A stretch of DNA of 11,935 nucleotides from Thermoleophilia bacterium (GTDB lineage Bacteria > Actinomycetota > Thermoleophilia > Gaiellales > Gaiellaceae). The position numbers and the translations under genes were made by a program. Within the stretch, counting starts at the first letter, position 1, and each line of letters opens with the position of its first letter. A model generated the notes under the pieces. It worked only from the letters and a program-made list of their open reading frames with translations, ran no database searches and had not been told where the DNA came from. The stretch is taken from NCBI GenBank assembly GCA_025927435.1, contig JAICLM010000041.1, positions 1-11,935 on the forward strand, read 5' to 3'. This document shows, piece by piece, positions 5,712 through 11,935 of this stretch.

Positions 5712-6851
5712 GTGAAGCACGTGCTGATCCTCGGAGCGGGTTTCGGCGGGTTGGAGCTGGCCGGCCGACTCTCCGACTCGGTCGCCGACGAGGTCCGCGT
5801 CACTCTGATCGACCAGAACGACGGCTTCACATTCGGCTTCTCGAAGCTCGACATCGTGTTCGGCGGCTCCGACGCGTCCGCGGTCCAGCTGCAGTACCGC
5901 GACCTCGCAAAGCCGGGAGTGGAGTTCCGGCAGGAACGCGTCACCGCGATCGGCCCGGCGGCCCGGCACGTGACGACCGACCGGGGCTCGTACGACGCGG
6001 ACGTCCTCGTCGTGGCGCTCGGCGCCGAGTACGACCTCGAGGCGACGCCGGGCTTCGCGGAGGGCGGCCTCGAGTACTACTCGATCGCCGGCGCCGAGAG
6101 GATGCGCGACGCCTTGCCCGAGTTCAGCGGCGGGACGATCCTGATCGGCGTCCTCGCCCAGCCGTACAAGTGCCCGCCCGCGCCGTTCGAGGGCGCCTTC
6201 CTTCTGCACGACCAGCTCGTCGAGCGGGGGATCCGGGAGCAGACCGAGATCCGGATCGTCGCGCCGATGTCGGCGCCGGTGCCCGTGACGCCCGAGGTCT
6301 CGCAGCGTTTCCTCGACGAGCTCGCCGCGCGCGGGATCGAGTACACGGCGCAACAGACGGTCGTCGAGCTCGATCCGGCCGCGAAGGAGGCCGTGCTCGA
6401 GACCGGCGAGCGGCTTCCGTACGACCTCTTCGTCGGGATCCCTATCCACCGTGTGCCGGCGGTGGTGAGGAAGTCGGGCCTCGCCGACGGCGGCTGGGTC
6501 ACGGTGGATCGCGACAACCTGATGACGCCGTTCCCGGACGTGTACGCCGTCGGCGACGTCGTCGACCTCCCGATGGCGAAAGCGGGCGTGTTCGCGGAGA
6601 ACGCGGCCGGCGTCGTCGCGGACGACATCATCGCGCGGATCCACGGCCAGACCGTGGGACGGCGTTACGAGGGCGAGGGCAACTGCTACATCGAGTTCGG
6701 CAGCGGCCGGGTCGCCAAGGTGCAGGCGAACTTCCTCGGCGGACCGTCTCCGCGGGCCACGGTCGTCGGCCCGTCCGCAGAGCTCGCAGCCGAGAAGGCA
6801 GCGTTCGCCCCGGCGCGGCGGGCGCGCTGGTTCGGCGACGCATCCGCGTAA
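5712..6851 (+). CDS. FAD-dependent oxidoreductase of the sulfide:quinone oxidoreductase / FccB group
   Basis: 379 residues from the GTG at 5712. The FAD-binding Rossmann motif is at the very N-terminus (LILGAGFGGLELA, about 5-17). A second FAD motif (TPFPDVYAVGDVVDLP, about 272-287) is followed by KAGVFAENAA. There are exactly two cysteines: Cys154 in QPYKCPPAP and Cys325 in GEGNCYIEFGSG. These sit where sulfide:quinone oxidoreductases and flavocytochrome c sulfide dehydrogenase flavoproteins keep their redox-active pair; the C-terminal EKAAF...RARWFG is typical of the same group. Probable role: sulfide or polysulfide oxidation, passing electrons to quinone or another acceptor at the membrane. 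There is no obvious C-terminal amphipathic anchor, so the acceptor is uncertain. A type-II NADH dehydrogenase is less likely because of the cysteine pair. Confidence 0.8.
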   Translation: MKHVLILGAGFGGLELAGRLSDSVADEVRVTLIDQNDGFTFGFSKLDIVFGGSDASAVQLQYRDLAKPGVEFRQERVTAIGPAARHVTTDRGSYDADVLVVALGAEYDLEATPGFAEGGLEYYSIAGAERMRDALPEFSGGTILIGVLAQPYKCPPAPFEGAFLLHDQLVERGIREQTEIRIVAPMSAPVPVTPEVSQRFLDELAARGIEYTAQQTVVELDPAAKEAVLETGERLPYDLFVGIPIHRVPAVVRKSGLADGGWVTVDRDNLMTPFPDVYAVGDVVDLPMAKAGVFAENAAGVVADDIIARIHGQTVGRRYEGEGNCYIEFGSGRVAKVQANFLGGPSPRATVVGPSAELAAEKAAFAPARRARWFGDASA

Positions 6852-6854
6852 TCA
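6849..6854 (+). promoter_or_regulatory. Weak candidate -10 (TAATCA) at the flavoprotein stop codon
   Basis: The flavoprotein's TAA stop begins TAATCA, 7 nt before the GTG at 6862. The last base is not T, so the match to TANNNT is imperfect. The position repeats the geometry of other starts here and there is no Shine-Dalgarno. Read-through from the upstream gene is equally possible. Confidence 0.25.
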
Positions 6855-6861
6855 TTCGACC

Positions 6862-9333
6862 GTGAGCACGCTTCCTGCGGGAACGGTCACGTTCCTCTTC
6901 ACCGACATCGAGGGGTCGACACGGCTGCTGCACGAGCTCGGTCCGGCGCGCTACGCAGAGGCGCTCGCCGAGCACCGGCGGATCGTGCGCGAGGCTGCGG
7001 CGGTGCACGGCGGCGTCGAGGTCGACACCCAGGGCGACGCGTTCTTCATCGCGTTCCCGACACCCGGCGGGGCGGCGGCAGCAGCGCAGGCGGCCCGCGA
7101 CGGGCTCGCCGGCGGGACGATTCGCGTGCGGATGGGGCTGCATACCGGGGCTCCGACCCTGACCGGAGAGGGCTACGTCGGCGAGGACGTCCACCGCGGA
7201 GCGCGCATCGCCGCGCTCGCGCACGGCGACCAGATCCTCGTCTCACCCGCCACGGCGGCGCTCCTCGAGGCGGAGCCGCTCCGCGACCTCGGCCGGCACC
7301 GGCTCAAGGACTTCGACGGCGCGATCCCCATCTACCAGCTGGGCGAGCGCGAGTTCCCGCCGCTGCGGACGCCGGGGAGCGTCGAGCTCCCGGCTCCGGC
7401 GACGCCCTTCCTCGGTCGCGAGCACGAGCTGTTCGACGCGATCTCGCTGGTCTATGAGCGCGATCCGCGGGTGCTCACCATCGTCGGCCCCGGGGGAACA
7501 GGCAAGACGCGCTTCTCGATCGAGCTCGCGCGCCTGCTCGGGGACGACGCCGACGGCGGAACCGTCTTCGTCCCGCTCGCCCCGCTGCGGGACGCGGAGT
7601 TCGTCCTGCCGGCGGTCGCCGATCGCCTCGGCGCCTCGACGCCGGATCCCGCGGCGATCGCGGCCCGCATCGGCGAGCGCCGGACCCATGTCGTATGCGA
7701 CAACCTCGAGCATCTGCTGCCCGATGCGGCCCGTCCCCTGGCCGAGCTCGTCGCCGCCGTGCCGGCAATGCGACTGTTCGCGACGAGCCGCGAGGCGCTC
7801 CGGATCCAGGGTGAGGCCGAGCTCGACCTGCCGCCGCTCGTCCGCGACGAGGCGGTGACGCTCTTCTGCGAGCGAGCCCAGGCCGTGCGCCCGGACGTGA
7901 CCCGCACCGACGCCGTTGTCCAGCTGTGCGACCGCCTCGACGGGCTGCCGCTCGCGCTCGAGCTCGCCGCCGCCCGGACGAAGCTGCTCGCGCCGGAGGC
8001 TCTCCTCGATCGCCTCTCCGACCGGCTCGATGCCCTCAAGGGAACGCGCGACGCCGAGGAGCGCCACATGACGCTCAGGGCGACGATCGCCTGGTCGTAC
8101 GACCTCCTCGACGCCGGCGAGCAGATGCTGTTCGCGAGCCTCGGCGTCTTCCGCGGCGGCTGCACGCTCGAGACGGCGGAGCTCGTGTGCGACGCGGATC
8201 TCGACACGCTGGCCTCCCTGCTCGACAAGAGCCTCCTTCGCCGCCGCACCGGCCGGCTCGGCGAGGAGCGCTACTGGATGCTGGAGACGATTCGAGAGTT
8301 CGCGCTCGAGCGGCTCCGTGAATCAGGGCGCGAGGACGAGCTGCGCCGGCGCCATGCCGAGCGGATGCTCGAGATCGCGCTAAGCGCGCACTCGGGAGAC
8401 GAGGAAAGCGTCGAGGCGGACCCCGGCCGGGCTCTCGCAGAACGCGAGGACCTGCGGGCGGCACTCGACTGGGCGGAGGAGCACGACGCGAGCCTGGGTC
8501 TCGAGCTCGCAGTCGAGCTGCAGACCCTGTGGAACACCGCGGGCCCGAAAGAAGGCTTCGAGCGGATCGAGCGTCTCCTCGACCGCGCGGGAGACATCCC
8601 TCCGAAACTTCGTGCCCGCGCGCTGCGCGGGCTGGGAGGCACCGCCGACCTCGCGGGCCGGGACGAGGTGGCCGAGCAGCTGACCCAGGAAAGCCTCGAG
8701 CTCTACCGGCAGCTCGGCGACGACCGAGGCGTGGCGATCGCCGAGCAGATGCTCGCGGTCTCGGCCTGGCGCCGGCAGGACTGGAATCGCATGCGGGAGC
8801 TGACCGAACACTCCCTCGCGCTCTCCGAGGGCAGGTTCGGCTTCATCGAGACGACGAACTACTGGCTGCTGGGGCAGCTCGCGCTCAACGACGGAGACCT
8901 CGACCGGGCCGTCGAGCTCACCCGACGAGGCACCGAGATGTCACGTGCGGTGGGCTGGGCCTGGTGGGAGTCGGGTCAGCGGCACGAGCTCCTCATGCTC
9001 TCCCTGCGCCGCGGCGACCTCGACGAGGCGGAACGGGAAGGGCTGGTCGCGCTCGAGATGGAACGCGCGCAGGAGAACCGTCTGTGGGCGCTGTACACGC
9101 TGGCCGGACTTGCACAGGTCGCACTCTGCCGCGGGGACCTCGAGCGGGCGGGCCTCCTCTGGGGCGCGGCCGAGAAGGAGGCCGAGAGCCTGCCGCGTTG
9201 GCCCGACGAGCGCGCCCGCCGCATCGGTGACCTTGCCGAGGAAGAACGAGAGCCGGTCCTCGCCGCCCGCGAGCGCGGGCGAGCGCTCGACCTCTGGGAC
9301 GCGGTCGAGCTCGCGCTCGGCGACTCGCGTTAG
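6862..9333 (+). CDS. Cyclase-homology / NB-ARC (STAND) ATPase / TPR signalling protein
   Basis: 823 residues starting at the GTG at 6862; the first residues (TVTFLFTDIEGSTRLL) are where the family begins. Domain order: class III nucleotidyl-cyclase homology domain (about 7-162); STAND ATPase (about 180-450) with Walker A GPGGTGKT (209-216), Walker B VVCDN (Asp280), ATSRE and GLPLALELAAAR (361-372); a winged-helix segment; then helical TPR-like repeats from about 500 to the end. In the cyclase domain both metal aspartates are present (Asp15, Asp59). The usual purine-selecting Lys is absent (the segment reads DTQGD), and the usual Asn before AARI is replaced (DVHRGARI), so cyclase activity is doubtful. 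Many relatives end in a LuxR HTH; this one does not, so it probably acts through protein contacts. It follows the flavoprotein by only 10 nt, suggesting a linked function. The signal is unknown. Confidence 0.88.
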   Translation: MSTLPAGTVTFLFTDIEGSTRLLHELGPARYAEALAEHRRIVREAAAVHGGVEVDTQGDAFFIAFPTPGGAAAAAQAARDGLAGGTIRVRMGLHTGAPTLTGEGYVGEDVHRGARIAALAHGDQILVSPATAALLEAEPLRDLGRHRLKDFDGAIPIYQLGEREFPPLRTPGSVELPAPATPFLGREHELFDAISLVYERDPRVLTIVGPGGTGKTRFSIELARLLGDDADGGTVFVPLAPLRDAEFVLPAVADRLGASTPDPAAIAARIGERRTHVVCDNLEHLLPDAARPLAELVAAVPAMRLFATSREALRIQGEAELDLPPLVRDEAVTLFCERAQAVRPDVTRTDAVVQLCDRLDGLPLALELAAARTKLLAPEALLDRLSDRLDALKGTRDAEERHMTLRATIAWSYDLLDAGEQMLFASLGVFRGGCTLETAELVCDADLDTLASLLDKSLLRRRTGRLGEERYWMLETIREFALERLRESGREDELRRRHAERMLEIALSAHSGDEESVEADPGRALAEREDLRAALDWAEEHDASLGLELAVELQTLWNTAGPKEGFERIERLLDRAGDIPPKLRARALRGLGGTADLAGRDEVAEQLTQESLELYRQLGDDRGVAIAEQMLAVSAWRRQDWNRMRELTEHSLALSEGRFGFIETTNYWLLGQLALNDGDLDRAVELTRRGTEMSRAVGWAWWESGQRHELLMLSLRRGDLDEAEREGLVALEMERAQENRLWALYTLAGLAQVALCRGDLERAGLLWGAAEKEAESLPRWPDERARRIGDLAEEEREPVLAARERGRALDLWDAVELALGDSR

Positions 9334-9348
9334 GGATTCGAGTCGCCG
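9318..9348 (+). terminator. Hairpin with the cyclase-STAND stop codon in its loop
   Basis: CGGCGACTCG (9318-9327) pairs perfectly with CGAGTCGCCG (9339-9348) across an 11-nt loop that contains the TAG stop (9331-9333). A 10-bp GC-rich stem here is a good terminator or mRNA 3'-end stabiliser. There is no U-tract. It ends 14 nt before the ATG of the small membrane gene, so it may also limit expression of that gene. Confidence 0.6.
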
Positions 9349-9362
9349 GGAACGGGGCGGTC

Positions 9363-9515
9363 ATGATTCTTCTCCTGGTTCTCCTGGCCGCGCTCGTCGT
9401 CCTGGGGATCGTGCTGGCGGTGACGGTGATCAAGTGGCTGTTCATCCTGGCCGTGGTCGCCGCGCTCATCTGGCTGATCGCCTTTTTCACGCGCGGCATC
9501 TCGCGACGCGTCTAG
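9363..9515 (+). CDS. 50-residue hydrophobic membrane protein
   Basis: A short gene from the ATG at 9363 to a TAG at 9513-9515. Almost the whole protein is two membrane helices: about residues 1-22 (Leu/Val/Ala-rich) and 25-42 (WLFILAVVAALIWLIAFF), with a Lys at 24 between them and a basic tail (TRGISRRV). This is the look of the small hydrophobic proteins annotated in many actinobacteria and firmicutes, whose function is unknown; some relatives are stress-induced. GGGGCGG a few bases upstream is a weak ribosome-binding site. Codon use matches the neighbours (strong GC at third positions), supporting a real gene. It points towards csoR, which ends 57 bp further on. Confidence 0.65.
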   Translation: MILLLVLLAALVVLGIVLAVTVIKWLFILAVVAALIWLIAFFTRGISRRV

Positions 9516-9572
9516 CCCCCACCAGGGCGAGCTGCCACGGAGCTTGCGCTCGGCGTAGCCTCAGAGTCGGCC

Positions 9573-9893
9573 CTACTTCACCTTGGCGAAGCGATGCACC
9601 GCGTGGAGCAGCTCCTCCGCCTTCGCCTGAGCCTCGGCTTCGTCCCCAGATGCGAGCGCCCCGGCGACGCAGTGACGGACGTGGTCGTCGAGAATGCGGA
9701 AGCCGAGGCTCTCGAGCGCGGTGGAGATGGCGCCGATCTGGGTGAGGATGTCGATGCAGTAGCGATCCTCGGCAACCATCTTCTCTACCCCCCGCACCTG
9801 ACCCTCGATCCGGTGCAGCCGCTTGACCAGCGCCTCCTTCTCGGCGTGGTACCCGTGATGGCCGACGCTGTGATCGCTTGCAGTCGTGCTCAT
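9573..9893 (-). CDS. csoR: CsoR-family copper-sensing transcriptional repressor
   Basis: 106 residues, all-helical CsoR/RcnR (DUF156) fold, with the family core LVKRLHRIEGQVRGVEKMV at about 22-40. The three Cu(I) ligands of CsoR are all present: Cys46 (DRYCIDIL), His71 (DDHVRHC) and Cys75. This separates it from RcnR or FrmR types, which use other ligands. The His-rich N-terminal tail (H8, H12, H13, H16) may add weak metal binding. Apo-CsoR tetramers bind GC-rich operators and let go on binding Cu(I). The ATG at 9893 has AAGGAG about 5 nt upstream and overlaps the copA stop as ATGA, so csoR is the second gene of the copA transcript and forms a feedback loop. The operator should lie upstream of copA, outside the window. 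Confidence 0.93.
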   Translation of the reverse strand: MSTTASDHSVGHHGYHAEKEALVKRLHRIEGQVRGVEKMVAEDRYCIDILTQIGAISTALESLGFRILDDHVRHCVAGALASGDEAEAQAKAEELLHAVHRFAKVK

Positions 9894-11935
9894 GCGGCTC
9901 CTTGTCGGACGCTGCGGAAGCGGCGCAGCCGCAGGCTGTTGGTGACGACGAAGATGCTCGACGCGGCCATCGCGGCGGCCGCGATCATCGGATTGAGCAG
10001 ACCGGCAACGGCAAGGGGAATGGCCGCGACGTTGTAGGCGAAAGCCCAGAAGAAGTTGCCCTTGATCGTGGCGAGCGTCCGACGGGCGAGGCGGATCGCA
10101 TCGGTGGCCGCGCGGAGGTCGCCGGAGACGAGCGTCAGGTCGGATGCTTCGATCGCAACGTCGGTGCCGGTGCCGATTGCCAGGCCGAGGTCGGCGGTCG
10201 CGAGCGCAGGCGCGTCGTTGACGCCGTCGCCGACCATCGCCACCGTTTCGCCCTTCTGCTGGAGCCGCTCTACTTCGGCGGCCTTGCCGCCCGGGAGCAC
10301 TTCGGCACGCACCTCCTCGATCCCGACCTCGGCGGCTATCGCGCGGGCGACGCGCACGTTGTCGCCGGTCAAAAGCACGGGCGCGAGACCAAGCTGCTTC
10401 AGCTCGGCCACCGCCTCTCTCGAGGACGGCTTGAGCGTGTCGGCGAGTGCGAGCAAGCCGTGCGGCTCTCCGTCCCAGGCAACGGCGACGACCGTTTGCC
10501 CATCCGCCTCGGCATGCTCCTGCCAGCGCCTGGCCTCGTCCGGAAGCTCGACCTTCCGGTCGGCCAGGAGCGAAGGGCGCCCCACGAGCACAGCGTGACC
10601 CTCGACGAGCGCCTCGATCCCGAGTCCGGCGTGGCTGCGGAAGTCGGCAACCGTGGGCATGTCCTCGGCCGCGGCGGAGATCGCCTGAGCAAGCGGATGC
10701 TCGGAGGCGGACTCGGCTGCCCCGGCGATGCGTAACAACTCGTCGCGGCTCGTCTCGATCGGGAACGCGCCGACGAGACGAATCCGGCCTTCGGTGATCG
10801 TGCCGGTCTTGTCGAGCACGATCGTCGAGACTCGCCGGGTCTGCTCCAACACCTCAGGCCCCTTGATCACGATGCCGAGCTGCGCTCCGCGGCCGGTTCC
10901 GACCATGAGCGCCGTCGGGGTAGCGAGCCCCATTGCACAGGGACAGGCGATGATCAACACGGCGACCGCGGCCGTGAACGCTGCTCCGGCGGAGGCGCCG
11001 GCAATGAGCCAGGCCGCAAGCGTTGCCAGCGCGATGAGGATGACGAGCGGGACGAAGATCTCCGAGATGCGGTCGGCAAGTCGTTGCACGGAGGCCTTCC
11101 CGGCCTGTGCTTGCTCGACCAGGCGGGCGATCTGCGCGAGCGCGGTGTCACTTCCAACCTTCGCGGCACGGACAACGAGCCGGCCAGAGGCGTTGATCGT
11201 TGCTCCGGCGACCTCGGAGCCCGGCCCCACCTCAACGGGTACCGGCTCGCCCGTCAGCATCGACTGGTCGACGGCCGAGGATCCTTCGACGACGACGCCG
11301 TCGGTGGCGAGCTTCTCGCCGGGTCGGACGACGAAGAGGTCGCCGACCGCGAGCTGCTCGACCGGCACGGAAACCTCCTTGCCGTCGCGCAGAAGGCGTG
11401 CTTCCTTCGCGCCGAGCTCCAGCAATGCTCTGATCGCGGCGCCGGAGCGGCGCTTGGCACGCGCTTCGAAGTACCGGCCGAGCAGGATCAGGGCGGTGAT
11501 CACCGCGGCCGCCTCGAAGTAGACGTCCTCGTCGATCCCGGCCACCAGGACGACCGACGACCACGTCCAGGCGGCAAGCGTGCCGAGCGAGACGAGCGTG
11601 TCCATCGTCGCCGCCCCGTGCCGTGCATTCAGCAGTGCCGCTCGGTGGAACTGCGCGCCCGACCAGAAGACGACCGGCGTGGCCAGCCCCAACGAGAGCC
11701 ACTGCCAGCCGGTGAACTGAAGCGGCGGGATCATCGCCAACAGCAGGAGCGGCAGCGACAGGACGAGGGCGACGAGCAACTGGAGCGGCTTCGTATCGTG
11801 CTCATGTGCCGCGCCCTCCCCGGCTTGCTCGTCGCGCGGGTGCGCGTGATAGCCGATCCGCTCTACCGCAGCGCTCAGCTGACCGGGCGCGACGAGGGCC
11901 GGGTCGAAGCTGACCGAAGCCGTCTCCGTCGCGAA
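9890..11935 (-). CDS. copA: Cu(I)-exporting P1B-type ATPase CopA (partial, N-terminus off the right edge)
   Basis: About 681 codons are in view; the frame stays open to the window edge, so the first part is missing. In order there is: the end of an N-terminal heavy-metal-associated domain (ASVSFDPALVAPGQLSAAVERIGYHAHP); a His-rich linker; two membrane helices; the actuator loop with LTGEP; the CPC copper-entry motif in IACPCAMGLATP (near 10945); the phosphorylation motif DKTGT (near 10813); SEHPLAQ in the nucleotide domain; and GDGVNDAPAL. The last helices hold YN (FAYNVAAIPLAV) and MAASS. CPC plus YN plus M-x-x-SS is the signature of the P1B-1 group, which pumps Cu(I) out of the cytoplasm. 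The CxxC of the metal-binding domain would lie beyond the edge. Overlap with csoR shows one operon under copper control. Confidence 0.96.
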   Translation of the reverse strand, partial: FATETASVSFDPALVAPGQLSAAVERIGYHAHPRDEQAGEGAAHEHDTKPLQLLVALVLSLPLLLLAMIPPLQFTGWQWLSLGLATPVVFWSGAQFHRAALLNARHGAATMDTLVSLGTLAAWTWSSVVLVAGIDEDVYFEAAAVITALILLGRYFEARAKRRSGAAIRALLELGAKEARLLRDGKEVSVPVEQLAVGDLFVVRPGEKLATDGVVVEGSSAVDQSMLTGEPVPVEVGPGSEVAGATINASGRLVVRAAKVGSDTALAQIARLVEQAQAGKASVQRLADRISEIFVPLVILIALATLAAWLIAGASAGAAFTAAVAVLIIACPCAMGLATPTALMVGTGRGAQLGIVIKGPEVLEQTRRVSTIVLDKTGTITEGRIRLVGAFPIETSRDELLRIAGAAESASEHPLAQAISAAAEDMPTVADFRSHAGLGIEALVEGHAVLVGRPSLLADRKVELPDEARRWQEHAEADGQTVVAVAWDGEPHGLLALADTLKPSSREAVAELKQLGLAPVLLTGDNVRVARAIAAEVGIEEVRAEVLPGGKAAEVERLQQKGETVAMVGDGVNDAPALATADLGLAIGTGTDVAIEASDLTLVSGDLRAATDAIRLARRTLATIKGNFFWAFAYNVAAIPLAVAGLLNPMIAAAAMAASSIFVVTNSLRLRRFRSVRQGAA

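Noticed and set aside
9516..9572. Terminator between the small membrane gene and csoR.
   Set aside because: Only a 5-bp GC pairing (CGAGC/GCTCG) with a 13-nt gap is visible, too weak to call.
9878..11522. Plus-strand frames (285 and 264 residues) antisense to copA.
   Set aside because: They mirror the copA codons; all P-type ATPase motifs are on the minus strand.
1..11935. CRISPR arrays, insertion sequences, tRNA or rRNA genes, phage or defence islands.
   Set aside because: I saw no regularly spaced repeats, transposase motifs, terminal inverted repeats or RNA gene signatures. Codon use looks uniform throughout, giving no sign of recent transfer.

Overview
The window is about 12 kb of very GC-rich DNA with strong GC at third codon positions and short intergenic gaps. 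Several genes lack a Shine-Dalgarno sequence and instead have a TANNNT hexamer 7-9 nt before the start codon. Together with the gene families present (cyclase-STAND-TPR regulators, CsoR/CopA, an S53 peptidase, an ECF sigma factor with a membrane partner), this suggests a high-GC actinobacterium, possibly a soil Thermoleophilia-like lineage. That placement is an inference; no rRNA or other phylogenetic marker is in view.

Layout. (1) Positions 1-1375, minus strand: an ECF sigma factor, overlapping by ATGA a single-pass membrane protein that runs off the left edge. It is a candidate anti-sigma or sensor partner. (2) Positions 1412-3634, plus strand: a short CaiB/BaiF (alpha-methylacyl-CoA racemase-like) protein, an AraC-type regulator, a frameshifted stub of a VOC gene, and an intact VOC protein. 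At two of these junctions the TAG stop codon forms the first three bases of a -10-like hexamer for the next gene. (3) Positions 3683-4192, plus: a small secreted protein of unknown function. It meets the next gene tail to tail at a perfect 14-bp inverted repeat, probably a two-way terminator. (4) Positions 4249-5550, minus: a secreted S53 (sedolisin) peptidase without the usual inhibitory pro-domain, behind a good TTGACC-N18-TATGAT promoter. (5) Positions 5712-9333, plus: a two-cysteine sulfide:quinone oxidoreductase/FccB-like flavoprotein, then an 823-residue cyclase-like/NB-ARC/TPR protein. The cyclase gene ends in a 10-bp hairpin whose loop holds its stop codon, followed by a gene for a 50-residue hydrophobic protein. 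(6) Positions 9573-11935, minus: a copper-resistance operon, copA (N-terminus outside the window) overlapping csoR by ATGA.

The clear functional unit is copA-csoR: a Cu(I) exporter and its Cu(I)-sensing repressor. The sigma/membrane-protein pair is probably a signalling unit. The AraC and VOC genes probably form a small regulator-enzyme module. I see no mobile element, CRISPR array, tRNA or rRNA, and no gene-free stretch longer than 300 bases. I did not find a clearly new multi-gene system. The most notable points are the stop codon/-10 overlap with leaderless starts, the decayed VOC duplicate, and the S53 peptidase without a propeptide.
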